Shown: positions 50,771-60,790, counted from the stretch's first letter. The stretch: 64,000 bases of DNA from Thiobacillus sp. (GCA_024235835.1 JACKLQ010000001.1:186001-250000), one strand, 5' to 3'. Made by a program: numbers and translations. The notes: generated from the sequence alone by a model not told the origin.

Positions 50771-52363
50771 ATGAGCCTGGAACAACACGAAGCCATTGGC
50801 CTCAGGGATAGCGCCGATCGGCAGAATCAGGAAGAAACCCCGGCATCAGGATTTCGCCTGGAACTTTATCTTGATGACCCGGAAACCGTCGCCGCGCTGG
50901 CTTCCTACCCGGAAGGGCGCGAGCGCAACCGCTTCGTGCGTACGGCGCTCCGGATCGGCATCATCGCCCTGAACCAGGCCCAGGGCCGCATCGACACCGA
51001 ATCGGTACGCAACGAGGGAGATCGCCTGGTCAAGGAGATGGAAGGCAAGCTGGCCGACTACCGTCGCCAGACCGAGCAGTTGCTGGCCACCACCCTCAAG
51101 GACTACTTCGATCCCCTGAGTGGCCGCTTCAACGAGCGGGTGGAACGCCTGGTCAAGCAGGATGGAGAACTGGAGCGCATGATGCGCAGCCAGGTGGAAC
51201 AGGCCGAACGCACCCTGGCCGAGACCCTCACCCGCCACGTGGGTGAAAACAGCCTGCTCATGCAGCACCTGAGCCCCGACGACTCCAACCGCTTCCTGGG
51301 GGCCCTCAAGGCCAATATCGAAACGACCCTGGCCGAGCAGGCCAACGTGATTCTGAAGGAGTTCTCCCTGGACAACGGCGAGGGCGCGCTCTCCCGACTG
51401 GTGAAGGAACTCAAGGACAAGCACGGCGAAGTCTCCGATGGCCTGCAAAAGCGTATCGGGGACGTGGTCCAGGAATTCTCCCTGGACAATGACCAGTCCG
51501 CCCTCAGCCGCCTGGTTCGCCGGGTAGAAGAAGCCCAGGGCCGCATCAGTGCCGAGTTCACCCTGGACGCAGAGAACTCTGCCCTGGCGAGAATGAAGCG
51601 CGAACTCGCCCAGATGATCGAAGCCCAGAACCAGGCCGCCCAGGCCTTCCAGACCAAGGTGGTGAGCGAGTTGGAGGCCATGCGCGCCCGCAAGACCGCC
51701 GAGGCTGCCTCAACGACCCACGGCCATGATTTCCAGCAGGCCTGCATTGTTGCCATCCAGGACACCGTCGGCCCGGCCGGCGACATTGTTGAGGACACTG
51801 GCAACAGCACCGGTGCCATCAAGTACAGCAAGGTGGGGGACGCCGTCATCACCCTGGGGCCGGACTGCGCTGCCGCCGGTGCCCGCATCGCCATCGAGAT
51901 CAAGGAAGCGGGTAACTACAACCTGAAGGGCACCCTGGAAGAGATCGACACCGCCCGCAAGAACCGGGATGCCGGGGTCGGCCTATTCATCCACTCCCGA
52001 CGTACCGCCCCCGCCGGCATGGAGCCCCTTGCCCGCTACGGCAACGACATCGTCGTGATCTGGGATGCCGAAGACGAAACCACCGACGCCTGGCTCAAGG
52101 CCGGTCTGCTCACCGCCAAGTCCCTGGCAGTGCGTGCCCGTCTGGACAATGCAGAACGGGCGGCAGACTTCCAGGCCATCGACAAATCCATGCAGGAAAT
52201 CCAGCGCCAGGTGAAGTACCTGGACGAGATCCGTACCTGGAGCAGCACCATCAAGAGCAACGCGGAGAAGGTCATCGACCGAATCGAGCGGATGCAGAAG
52301 GCGCTGGATGGGGAACTGGACGCCTTGGGGCAGCAGGTGGAGCAACTCAGGGCCGCGCCATGA
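50771..52363 (+). CDS. Coiled-coil protein with a restriction-nuclease-like C-terminus
   Basis: The 530-residue protein starts at an ATG with GGGAGA. Residues of about 75-310 are long helices with coiled-coil character. Within them the motif EFSLDN recurs at 197, 235 and (as EFTLDA) 262, each followed by SALSRLV-like text, so there is a tandem repeat of about 35 residues. The C-terminal domain (315-460) has VGDAVITLGPD and RIAIEIKEAG, i.e. D-x(18)-E-x-K spacing of the PD-(D/E)XK nucleases, with some likeness to DUF2130/RmuC-type proteins. A final coiled coil ends the protein. I do not know a named family with this layout. It lies 48 bases after the DUF2779 gene. Confidence 0.65.
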   Translation: MSLEQHEAIGLRDSADRQNQEETPASGFRLELYLDDPETVAALASYPEGRERNRFVRTALRIGIIALNQAQGRIDTESVRNEGDRLVKEMEGKLADYRRQTEQLLATTLKDYFDPLSGRFNERVERLVKQDGELERMMRSQVEQAERTLAETLTRHVGENSLLMQHLSPDDSNRFLGALKANIETTLAEQANVILKEFSLDNGEGALSRLVKELKDKHGEVSDGLQKRIGDVVQEFSLDNDQSALSRLVRRVEEAQGRISAEFTLDAENSALARMKRELAQMIEAQNQAAQAFQTKVVSELEAMRARKTAEAASTTHGHDFQQACIVAIQDTVGPAGDIVEDTGNSTGAIKYSKVGDAVITLGPDCAAAGARIAIEIKEAGNYNLKGTLEEIDTARKNRDAGVGLFIHSRRTAPAGMEPLARYGNDIVVIWDAEDETTDAWLKAGLLTAKSLAVRARLDNAERAADFQAIDKSMQEIQRQVKYLDEIRTWSSTIKSNAEKVIDRIERMQKALDGELDALGQQVEQLRAAP

Positions 52364-52438
52364 CCGCCACGTCTACCCAGATAGGGGCGATAGGGTCTAT
52401 GCTCGTATTTCAGAAAATCGGAATTACGGAGAATTGAC

Positions 52439-52687
52439 ATGCGCGAAACCCTGATCGTTTCCAATCGTGGCCAGATCACCCTGCCCGCCAGCATGCGCAA
52501 GCATCTCGGCATCGAACCCGGCGGCGCGGTGATCATCGAGGAAAGCGCAGGGGTCCTCACTTTGAAACCCGCCGCCGTTCTTGAAGTCGAGCGCTACAGC
52601 GACGAACAGGTCGCCGAGTGGGACCGTGAGGACAGCCTCACCCCGGCGGAACGCAAACGCATCCTGGACCGATTGCGGAAGGCCTGA
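52439..52687 (+). CDS. AbrB-type antitoxin
   Basis: The 82-residue protein has the swapped-hairpin AbrB/SpoVT domain (TLIVSNRGQITLPASMRKHLG in part, then GGAVIIEES). The acidic C-terminal tail is the probable toxin-binding part. GGAG precedes the ATG by eight bases. The stop overlaps the PIN gene start by one base. Confidence 0.9.
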   Translation: MRETLIVSNRGQITLPASMRKHLGIEPGGAVIIEESAGVLTLKPAAVLEVERYSDEQVAEWDREDSLTPAERKRILDRLRKA

Positions 52688-53091
52688 TGCGCCTCTTCCT
52701 GGACGCCAACATCCTCTTCACCGCCGCCCATAACCTTAAGGGCAAGTCCGCGCTGATCCTGGAACTCGGGCAAGAGGGCCTCTGGCAACTGGTGACCAGC
52801 GCCTATGCCCTGGAAGAAGCACGGCGCAACATCGCCATCAAGTTCCCCGCGTGCGCCCCGCAACTGGAAGCCCAGGCCCAGACATTGCGCATCGTGCCCG
52901 ACAACCCCGGCCTTAACTGCCCCGATGGCCTGGTAGACAAGGACTGCCCGATCTACCGCGCGGCGCTGGCCAGCAAGTCGGACTTGCTGCTCACGGGCGA
53001 CATCCGCGACTTCGGCTTCCTGATGAACGACCGCGCCAAGGCCGCGGGCATGCTCATCCAGACCGTGGCTAAATTCCTGAATGCGGCTTGA
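52687..53091 (+). CDS. PIN-domain toxin
   Basis: The 134-residue protein is a PIN ribonuclease with acidic residues in RLFLDANILFTAA, ALEEARRN and LLTGDIRDFG. With the AbrB-type gene it forms a VapBC-like pair. It overlaps its antitoxin and is followed at once by the HIT gene, so it heads a longer operon rather than standing alone. Confidence 0.88.
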   Translation: MRLFLDANILFTAAHNLKGKSALILELGQEGLWQLVTSAYALEEARRNIAIKFPACAPQLEAQAQTLRIVPDNPGLNCPDGLVDKDCPIYRAALASKSDLLLTGDIRDFGFLMNDRAKAAGMLIQTVAKFLNAA

Positions 53092-53108
53092 CTCGACAAG
53101 ATGCGCAA

Positions 53109-53501
53109 ATGAGCCTGCCGGAAACCAAGCCTTGTCCCTTCTGCCATCGTGCCCCCACCCGGGTACTGGCCGAAGACGACCTCACCGTCACTTACAAGGA
53201 TGGCTTCCCGATTTCGCCCGGCCACACGCTGATCATTCCCAAGCGGCACGTCGCCACCCTGTTCGAGGCCACCGAGGCCGAGCAGCAGTCATTGCTGGAG
53301 GCCCTGAACCGCGCCAAGGCCATGCTGGACGAAACCCACAAACCGGACGGCTACAACATTGGCATCAACCATGGCGAGGCGGGTGGGCAAACCGTGTTCC
53401 ACCTGCACATCCACCTGATCCCACGCTACAAGGGGGATCGCGAGGACCCGAGGGGCGGGGTGCGGTGGGTGCTACCGGAGAAGGCGAGGTATTGGGCATG
53501 A
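53109..53501 (+). CDS. HIT-family nucleotide hydrolase
   Basis: The 130-residue protein has a zinc-type N-terminus (CPFCHRAP) and the histidine triad TVFHLHIHLIPRY. HIT proteins hydrolyse nucleotidyl conjugates such as adenylated amines or dinucleoside polyphosphates. The ATG at 53109 gives a standard N-terminus; a TTG at 53088 would overlap the PIN stop. Its own stop overlaps the next gene as ATGA. Its place between a toxin and a restriction enzyme is unusual. Confidence 0.9.
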   Translation: MSLPETKPCPFCHRAPTRVLAEDDLTVTYKDGFPISPGHTLIIPKRHVATLFEATEAEQQSLLEALNRAKAMLDETHKPDGYNIGINHGEAGGQTVFHLHIHLIPRYKGDREDPRGGVRWVLPEKARYWA

Positions 53502-54424
53502 CCCGTACCCAGATACTCGATGCCTTTGACCGAATTCGAGTCTGGCAGCAAGGCGACAAGCGAGCGCCGCACAAACCCTTGCTGGTGTTGCTGGCGCTGG
53601 GCCGACTTCAGCGTGGAGAGTCGCCGCTGGCGGAATTCAGTCAGATCGACGCACCCCTGAAGGAACTGATCGACGAATTCGGTCCATCGGGCGCCGGCAA
53701 GAATCGGCACCTGCCTTTCTGGCACCTGGCCACTGATGATGCGGGTGGACTTTGGCAACTTGCCGGGCCGGCCAATATCCTTGAGCGTGCGCGTGGTGCA
53801 ACCCCCAGTCTCACGGAACTCCGGCAGCATCACATCACGGGTGGCTTCCCGAAGCATGTGCAGGCGGCCCTTGAGCATGACCCCAGTCTTCTTCAGGAAG
53901 TTGCACGCCGCATCCTGAACGCCCATTTCCCGGAAACGCTCCATGCCGACATCCTCGCCACCGTGGGCCTGAGCCTGACCGAAACCGGCTTGGCCAGATC
54001 GGCAAGCGTTGAATACCAGCGCCGTCACCGCGACCCGGGTTTCCGCGAGCGTGTACTGCGTGCCTACGAATACCGCTGTTGTGTCTGTGGCTACGACCTG
54101 CGACTGGGGCAACAAACCATCGGCCTGGAAGCTGCCCACATCAAATGGTTTCAGGCAGGGGGGCCGGATATCGAAAGCAACGGTCTGGCGCTGTGCGCGC
54201 TACACCACAAGATTTTCGATCTTGGGGCCTTCACGATCTTGCCCGATAGCTACAAGCTGGTTTTCAGCCAGCACGTGGCAGGTGGCGAGGTCACCAAACA
54301 CGCCCTGCTGGAGCGGCATGGCAACCCATTGCTGGAGCCGCAGAGCAAGGATTACCTGCCTGCGCAGCAGTTTCTTGCTTGGCATGGCAAAGAAGTGTTC
54401 AAACATCCCACGCGTGAGTGGTGA
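53498..54424 (+). CDS. HNH restriction endonuclease with probable sulfur-binding (phosphorothioate-DNA) domain
   Basis: The 308-residue protein fits the SBD-HNH Type IV restriction enzymes, which cut DNA carrying phosphorothioate links. The N-terminal 160 residues have the domain pattern FDRIRVWQQGDKRAPHKPLL in part, FWHLATDDAGGLWQL and ILNAHFPETLHADIL. The HNH part has EYRCCVCGYDL (zinc Cys), EAAHIKW (212-217), NGLALC and LHHKIFD (236-241). The ATG overlaps the HIT stop. No dnd genes for DNA phosphorothioation are in the window, as expected for an enzyme aimed at foreign modified DNA. Confidence 0.82.
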   Translation: MTRTQILDAFDRIRVWQQGDKRAPHKPLLVLLALGRLQRGESPLAEFSQIDAPLKELIDEFGPSGAGKNRHLPFWHLATDDAGGLWQLAGPANILERARGATPSLTELRQHHITGGFPKHVQAALEHDPSLLQEVARRILNAHFPETLHADILATVGLSLTETGLARSASVEYQRRHRDPGFRERVLRAYEYRCCVCGYDLRLGQQTIGLEAAHIKWFQAGGPDIESNGLALCALHHKIFDLGAFTILPDSYKLVFSQHVAGGEVTKHALLERHGNPLLEPQSKDYLPAQQFLAWHGKEVFKHPTREW

Positions 54425-54432
54425 AGCCTGAG

Positions 54433-55227
54433 ATGACCCACATGACCGACATCATCCGGAAACCTTGGAGTCGTGACGAACTCCTTCTGGTCATGAATTT
54501 GTATTGCCGCATTCCTTTCGGACGGCAGCACAGCAGGGCATCAGAGGTTGTCGAACTAGCCAATGCGTTGGGCCGCACCCCCGGTAGCGTGGCGATGAAA
54601 CTCAATAACCTGACCTCGCTCGATCCCGAGGAGCGCGCACGCGGCGTGAAGGGGCTCCCGGGCGCAAGTCAACTCGATAAGCGGGTGTGGGATGAATTTC
54701 ATGATGACTGGGAAAGATTTGCGATTGAAAGTGAACGACTCCGTTGCCAGCTTACCCAGTGTTCTCCGCCGGTATTGGTATTGGCAACCGAGAGGACGGA
54801 GGAATCAACAGTTGGCCCCACGGAAGGCCAACGAACGGTCAAGATCAGACTGGCCCAGGGTTTTTTTAGACGCATGGTGTTGATGGCCTACCAGAGCCAG
54901 TGCTGCATTTCTGGCAACCCGATCCCGGAATTGCTTGTTGCCAGCCATATATTGCCCTGGGCAAGCCATCCGGAGCATCGAGTGAATCCGCGCAACGGAC
55001 TTTGCCTTTCCCGGCTCCACGACGGTGCGTTTGACCAGGGGTTGATTACTTTTGACGAAGATTTCCGACTGGTCTTGAGTAAGCGGATCAAGGACCATCT
55101 GGCACACCAGTCGATTCACGACAACTTTGCCTGCTTCGAGGGCAAACCGTTGAAGCTTCCCGAGAAGTTCTACCCTGACCGCCAATTGTTGGCGAAGCAT
55201 CGAGAAACTCTCTTCAAGCACTCGTAA
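54433..55227 (+). CDS. Second HNH endonuclease
   Basis: The 264-residue protein has an N-terminal winged-helix-like region (WSRDELLLVMNLYCRIPFG in part, then LANALGRTPGSVAMKLNNL) and a C-terminal HNH domain. The HNH residues are in VASHILPWA (about 168-177), NPRNGLCLSRLHDGAFD, and Cys in QSQCCISG. It follows the SBD-HNH gene by eight bases. Starts at 54418 or 54421 (GTG) are alternatives. It could be a restriction enzyme of its own or a partner of its neighbour. Confidence 0.82.
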   Translation: MTHMTDIIRKPWSRDELLLVMNLYCRIPFGRQHSRASEVVELANALGRTPGSVAMKLNNLTSLDPEERARGVKGLPGASQLDKRVWDEFHDDWERFAIESERLRCQLTQCSPPVLVLATERTEESTVGPTEGQRTVKIRLAQGFFRRMVLMAYQSQCCISGNPIPELLVASHILPWASHPEHRVNPRNGLCLSRLHDGAFDQGLITFDEDFRLVLSKRIKDHLAHQSIHDNFACFEGKPLKLPEKFYPDRQLLAKHRETLFKHS

Positions 55228-55259
55228 TTCCAGAACACGCGCATGCACCGAGATCGGCG

Positions 55260-55961
55260 TTAGTGCAGCTTCCCGCTACTCCCGCAACACTTCTTGTACT
55301 TCTTCCCGCTCCCGCAGGGGCACGGATCGTTCCTGCCCACCTTCTCTGATTCCCGCCGGAAGGTCGAGGCGGCCTTTCGGTGTGGCAGCCAGTAGTCCCG
55401 GATGCCGATGACACAGGGGCCGATGGACTGGGCCAGGGCATCGTGGTTCTTGTCAGCCTCTTCCGGGTGTTCCTCGAGTTTTTGCCAGCCTTCCTCGGTG
55501 CCGTAAAGGAACATGGGGGCCAGGAGTTCGAGAGCCTGATCCGAGTCGATGAGTTCTGACCAGCCTTCAAGGTCCATGCGCACGCCGCGCATGAAGCCCA
55601 TGCACCACTCGTCGATGATGGGGATGGTCTTGCCTTCGTGCTCGCGCTCGTAGATCAAGGGCTCGTATTCGTCCACGCCTTCCTGCAGGTCCAGGGCGCG
55701 TTCGTTGTAGTGGCGCATGACCAGGTTGAGGATGCGCTGCATCTGCTCGGTGGAGTCCCAGATCATCTCGTCCTCCTCCGTCTCGCCCCAGAGCACCGGC
55801 AGCCACTGGCTGGGCATGGCTGTGTTGGGGGCGATGAGCAGGGCGGTGAGGAAGCCGTCCATCATGGCCAGGTCCATGCACTCCTCGGGAGTGTCGTCGG
55901 ACATCAGGAACTGCTCGAGCTCTTCCAGTTCCTCGTCAGTCAGCAGCGTGTTCAGATCCAT
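55260..55961 (-). CDS. YecA-family protein with SEC-C motif
   Basis: The 233-residue protein has a UPF0149 domain (residues 5-180; ELEELEQFLM, MDLAMMDGFLTALLIAP) and a C-terminal SEC-C metal motif KVGRNDPCPCGSGKKYKKCCG in part. SEC-C binds zinc or iron and contacts ribosomes or SecB in related proteins. The function of YecA proteins is not settled. The gene is convergent with the HNH operon, 32 bases apart. Confidence 0.92.
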   Translation of the reverse strand: MDLNTLLTDEELEELEQFLMSDDTPEECMDLAMMDGFLTALLIAPNTAMPSQWLPVLWGETEEDEMIWDSTEQMQRILNLVMRHYNERALDLQEGVDEYEPLIYEREHEGKTIPIIDEWCMGFMRGVRMDLEGWSELIDSDQALELLAPMFLYGTEEGWQKLEEHPEEADKNHDALAQSIGPCVIGIRDYWLPHRKAASTFRRESEKVGRNDPCPCGSGKKYKKCCGSSGKLH

Positions 55962-56012
55962 GGCGCGTCAGTGTAGGGGGTGGGTTTCTGCCCGGTCGCC
56001 GAGCAGGTCGTT

Positions 56013-56420
56013 TCAGCGGCCCAGGCGTTGTTTTTCCCAGAATTGCCGGGGTGATTGGATAGGCATTCCTGCGACCTCACCGAGGTCCAGAAGGGCCTTG
56101 TCTCCTGTGACGAAGCAGCCTGCATTGACTGCCAGGGCGGCGGCCAGGATGGGGGCATCGTCGGGGTCGGGCACGACAAGCCGGGTAAGCTCGACTGCAC
56201 CCGTGATCGGTTCGGCGGAGACTTCGATCAGCGCGATGCAAGCTTCGACCAGGTCGGCGGGCAGGCGGAACTTGCTCGCCAAAATGCGTCGGAGCTCGAC
56301 CAGGACGGCCGTGCTGGTCAGTAGGTCATGCTCAGCCAGTACGGACTCGAACAGGTCCGCGCACAGGCCCCGCGTGGCGAGGGCGCTGGCCAGGACATTG
56401 GTGTCGAGGAATACCCTCAC
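56013..56420 (-). CDS. PIN-domain toxin of a VapBC-type pair
   Basis: The 135-residue protein has the PIN signature MRVFLDTNVLASALATRG, ELRRILASKF and PDPDDAPILAAALA with the later TGDKALL, giving all acidic residues. The GTG start overlaps the antitoxin stop as GTGA. PIN toxins cleave tRNA or rRNA. The pair is near an integrase stub and tRNA-Asn, so it probably came with a mobile element. Confidence 0.9.
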   Translation of the reverse strand: MRVFLDTNVLASALATRGLCADLFESVLAEHDLLTSTAVLVELRRILASKFRLPADLVEACIALIEVSAEPITGAVELTRLVVPDPDDAPILAAALAVNAGCFVTGDKALLDLGEVAGMPIQSPRQFWEKQRLGR

Positions 56421-56632
56421 GAAACGTCCCGGAAGACGTCCTCGTCAGTCAGGTAGCCCGAGGCTTCGGCATAGGGCACGGCCTTGGCCCTGAGGGTCTG
56501 AAACCTGCGGATGGCGATCTGCCTGCGCAGCATTTCCCGGGCCAGATCACTCTTGGTCCGGTGCGTGGCCTCGGCAAGGCTGGCAAGTTCGGCTTCCATT
56601 CGTTCGTCGATGCGCATCGTCAGGGTGGACAT
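56417..56632 (-). CDS. Ribbon-helix-helix antitoxin of the VapBC-type pair
   Basis: The 71-residue protein starts MSTLTMRIDERMEAELASLA in short and has a ribbon-helix-helix fold (RTKSDLAREMLRRQI). The C-terminal tail (YLTDEDVFRDVS) should hold the toxin. The ATG at 56632 has GGGAGA upstream; a start five codons earlier is less likely. Confidence 0.88.
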   Translation of the reverse strand: MSTLTMRIDERMEAELASLAEATHRTKSDLAREMLRRQIAIRRFQTLRAKAVPYAEASGYLTDEDVFRDVS

Positions 56633-56685
56633 TGGTGTCTCCCGCAAAAGGTGTATTACATCGTAACACCTGTGCTTGGGGGTGC

Positions 56686-56958
56686 CTATGTTCGGGCTTG
56701 CTGGATTTCATGGCCAGGCGCGGTGCAATGTGCGTTGGCCTTCCCATGGTACCCGCCCCCTACGTCAGTCAACAGTTCGCCGCGCTTGAGTTGGGCCCAC
56801 AGTTCGGCCTCCTTGCGCGTGGGGAACGTCCGTGTTTCGGTGACCTTGTTGACGCTTACACGGGCCTGGTAGCCAGCACCGTGCTTCCTGATGCCGTTGC
56901 GCCGGGTACGCTTGCGCTTGATGGGTTGGGGGGCTTGCTGAGTTACGGTAGTGGTCAT
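56686..56958 (-). pseudogene. N-terminal stub of a phage-type integrase
   Basis: The 90-codon frame starts at an ATG with AGGAG and reads KRKRTRRNGIRKHGAGYQARVS and TRTFPTRKEAELWAQLKRGE in short, typical of the arm-type DNA-binding domain of tyrosine integrases. The catalytic core is missing: after GGGY the text becomes meaningless and stops. It lies on the strand of, and 265 bases from, tRNA-Asn, the usual place of an integrase at its attachment site. The gap between them shows no gene. Confidence 0.65.
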
Positions 56959-57223
56959 GCTCTGCTCCTGATGGGTAGGGGCAGGCGTATAGCCACCGGT
57001 TAGGTGGGTCTGGGCAATTTTCTTCGGCGCGGCGCCCAGGGGGGCTGACGGGAGGGTTCCTTTGATGCGCATGATGGCTCCTATGTCATGGAGCCAGGAT
57101 ATAGAGACCCGCAAAGCGGACCCGCGGTTCAGCCAGAACATGCCGTCGGGAGCAGAGTTGGACAGAAATTGGCCAGCTCTAGCGAAAATGGCCTAGGTTT
57201 TTAACCTAATCCATTGATTCTTT

Positions 57224-57299
57224 TGGCTCCCCGACCTGGGCTCGAACCAGGGACCTGCGGATTAACAGTCCGTCGCTCTACCGACTGAGCTATCGGGGA
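57224..57299 (-). tRNA. tRNA-Asn (GTT)
   Basis: The 76-base gene begins TCCCCGATAGCTCAG and ends with an encoded CCA. The acceptor stem TCCCCGA/TCGGGGA, D arm, anticodon arm GGACTGTTAATCC with anticodon GTT, and T arm with GGTTCGAGCC are all regular. It lies between the integrase stub and aspC. Confidence 0.97.
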
Positions 57300-57343
57300 A
57301 TTGAGAGACCGCGATGTTACTGATGGCGCGTTTTTCGGTCAAC

Positions 57344-57375
57344 CAAAAAAGAGGGACGGCGGACTGTTAATCCGC
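57344..57375 (-). terminator. Rho-independent terminator of aspC
   Basis: On the minus strand GCGGA-TTAACAG-TCCGC is followed after eight bases by TTTTTT. The 17-base hairpin is the reverse complement of the tRNA-Asn anticodon arm nearby (16 bases match). Confidence 0.7.
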
Positions 57376-57386
57376 GGGCCCGTGCA

Positions 57387-58577
<1,191 letters not shown>

Positions 58578-58661
58578 GATGGGACCTTCGACGGTGTGGG
58601 GTGGGTGGGGGCGGGCGATGGGCCGGGGTATGATCAATCAATTTTTTCGCGCGATTTTAAC

Positions 58662-60701
58662 GTGGCCGTAACTTTCCCAAATAGTCCTTTCCAACTCCAT
58701 CAGCCCTTCGAGCCGGCGGGAGATCAGCCCGTGGCGATCCGGCAACTGTTGGAGGGGGTGGAAGCGGGCATGCGCTGCCAGACCCTGCTGGGGGTGACGG
58801 GATCGGGCAAGACCTACACCATGGCCAACGTTATCGCCCGCCTGGGCCGGCCGGCCTTCGTCATGGCCCACAACAAAACCCTGGCGGCCCAGCTCTACTC
58901 CGAATTCCGGGAGTTCTTCCCGGACAACGCGGTGGAGTATTTCGTCTCCTATTACGACTATTACCAGCCCGAGGCCTACGTGCCCTCCCGGGACTTGTTC
59001 ATCGAGAAGGACTCCAGTATCAACGAGCACATCGAACAGATGCGGCTGTCGGCCACCAAAGCCCTGCTGGAGCGCAAGGACTGCGTCATCGTCGCCACGG
59101 TGTCGGCCATCTACGGCATCGGCGATCCGTCGGACTACCACGACATGGTCCTGCACATGCGCGTGGGGGACAAAATGGAGCAGCGCTACCTGCTGCGCCG
59201 CCTGACGGAGATGCAGTACCAGCGCAACGAACTGGAATTCAAGCGGGGGGTGTTTCGGGTGCGGGGGGACGTGATCGACATCTTCCCGGCGGAACATGCG
59301 GAAACGGCGGTGCGGGTGAGCCTGTTCGACGACGAGGTGGAGTCCCTGGCCCTGTTCGACCCGCTTACGGGCCAGGTGATGCACAAGGCCACTCGCTTCA
59401 CGGTGTTTCCATCCAGCCATTACGTGACCCCCCGGGAGAACACCCTGCGGGCGGTGGAGGCCATCAAGGTGGAGCTGGCCGAGCGGCTCAAGTTCTTCCA
59501 GGAAAACGGCAAGCTGGTGGAGGCCCAGCGCATCGAGCAGCGCACCCGTTTCGACCTGGAGATGATGGCGGAGCTGGGCTTCTGCAAGGGCATCGAGAAC
59601 TACTCCCGCCACCTGACAGGGCGCCGGCCGGGGGATCCGCCTCCCACCCTCATCGACTACCTGCCCGAGGACGCGGTGATGTTCATCGACGAGTCCCACG
59701 TCACGGTGCCCCAGATCGGCGCCATGTACAAGGGCGACCGGGCCCGCAAGGAGAACCTGGTGACATACGGTTTCCGCCTGCCCTCCGCCCTGGATAACCG
59801 TCCCCTGCGCTTTGACGAGTTCGAACGCATCATGCGCCAGTGCGTTTTCGTTTCCGCCACGCCGGGCTCTTACGAAGCCAGCCACCAGCAGCAGGTGGTG
59901 GAGCAGGTGGTGAGGCCCACGGGCCTCATCGACCCGGAGATCACCATCCGCCCCGTGACCACCCAGGTGGACGACCTCATGAGCGAGATCAACCTGCGGG
60001 TGGCCAAGGGGGAGCGGGTGATGGTGACCACCCTGACCAAGCGCATGTCGGAGCAGCTCACGGAATACCTGGCGGACCATGGCATCAAGGTGCGCTACCT
60101 GCACTCGGACATCGACACGGTGGAGAGGGTGGAGATCATCCGCGACCTGCGCCTGGGGGTGTTTGACGTGCTTATTGGCATTAACTTGTTGCGGGAAGGC
60201 CTTGATATTCCTGAAGTATCCCTGGTGGCTATCCTGGATGCGGACAAGGAAGGCTTCCTGCGCTCCGAACGCTCCCTGATCCAGACCATCGGTCGGGCGG
60301 CCCGGCACATCAACGGCACGGCCATCCTTTATGCCGACCGAATCACCGACTCCATGCGCAAGGCCATGGACGAGACGGAGCGTCGCCGGCGCAAGCAGGT
60401 AGCCTTCAACGCCGAGCACGGCATCACGCCCAAGGGGGTGACGAAGCGCATCAAGGACATCATCGACGGCGTGTACGATGCCGAGGCGGCCCAGAAGGAA
60501 CTCACAGCCGCCCAATCCCGGGCCAGGTACGAGGCCATGAGCGAGAAGGACCTGGCCAAGGAGATCAAGCGTCTGGAGAAGGAGATGCTCAACGCCGCCC
60601 GCAACCTGGAATTCGAGAAGGCGGCGGAACTGAGGGACCGCATGCACGGCCTCAAGCAGCAACTCTTCGGGGTGGATGCCCACGACGAGGATGCGGCTTA
60701 A
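58662..60701 (+). CDS. uvrB: Excinuclease ABC subunit B
   Basis: UvrB verifies damage in nucleotide excision repair. The 679-residue protein has Walker A GVTGSGKTYT, the damage-sensing hairpin YYDYYQPEAYVPS, helicase motifs including DESHVTVPQ and TIGRAARHINGTA, and the C-terminal UVR domain (NLEFEKAAELRDRM) that contacts UvrC. The GTG start at 58662 gives a normal N-terminus (FQLHQPFEPAGDQPVAI). The open frame continues far upstream through the opposite strand of aspC, which is not coding. No clear LexA box is seen in the 84-base gap. Confidence 0.96.
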   Translation: MAVTFPNSPFQLHQPFEPAGDQPVAIRQLLEGVEAGMRCQTLLGVTGSGKTYTMANVIARLGRPAFVMAHNKTLAAQLYSEFREFFPDNAVEYFVSYYDYYQPEAYVPSRDLFIEKDSSINEHIEQMRLSATKALLERKDCVIVATVSAIYGIGDPSDYHDMVLHMRVGDKMEQRYLLRRLTEMQYQRNELEFKRGVFRVRGDVIDIFPAEHAETAVRVSLFDDEVESLALFDPLTGQVMHKATRFTVFPSSHYVTPRENTLRAVEAIKVELAERLKFFQENGKLVEAQRIEQRTRFDLEMMAELGFCKGIENYSRHLTGRRPGDPPPTLIDYLPEDAVMFIDESHVTVPQIGAMYKGDRARKENLVTYGFRLPSALDNRPLRFDEFERIMRQCVFVSATPGSYEASHQQQVVEQVVRPTGLIDPEITIRPVTTQVDDLMSEINLRVAKGERVMVTTLTKRMSEQLTEYLADHGIKVRYLHSDIDTVERVEIIRDLRLGVFDVLIGINLLREGLDIPEVSLVAILDADKEGFLRSERSLIQTIGRAARHINGTAILYADRITDSMRKAMDETERRRRKQVAFNAEHGITPKGVTKRIKDIIDGVYDAEAAQKELTAAQSRARYEAMSEKDLAKEIKRLEKEMLNAARNLEFEKAAELRDRMHGLKQQLFGVDAHDEDAA

Positions 60702-60790
60702 GTTTGGCCGCAAGAGGCCGATAACGGCCCTGTGCCAGAACATATTAACGGAATGAGCCAGGGAGGTTTGTTCCGAGGAGGAGACAAGGC

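Noticed and set aside
53081..54424. A 447-residue frame across the HIT and HNH genes
   Set aside because: The first 139 residues are an out-of-frame reading of the HIT gene; the HNH protein starts at 53498.
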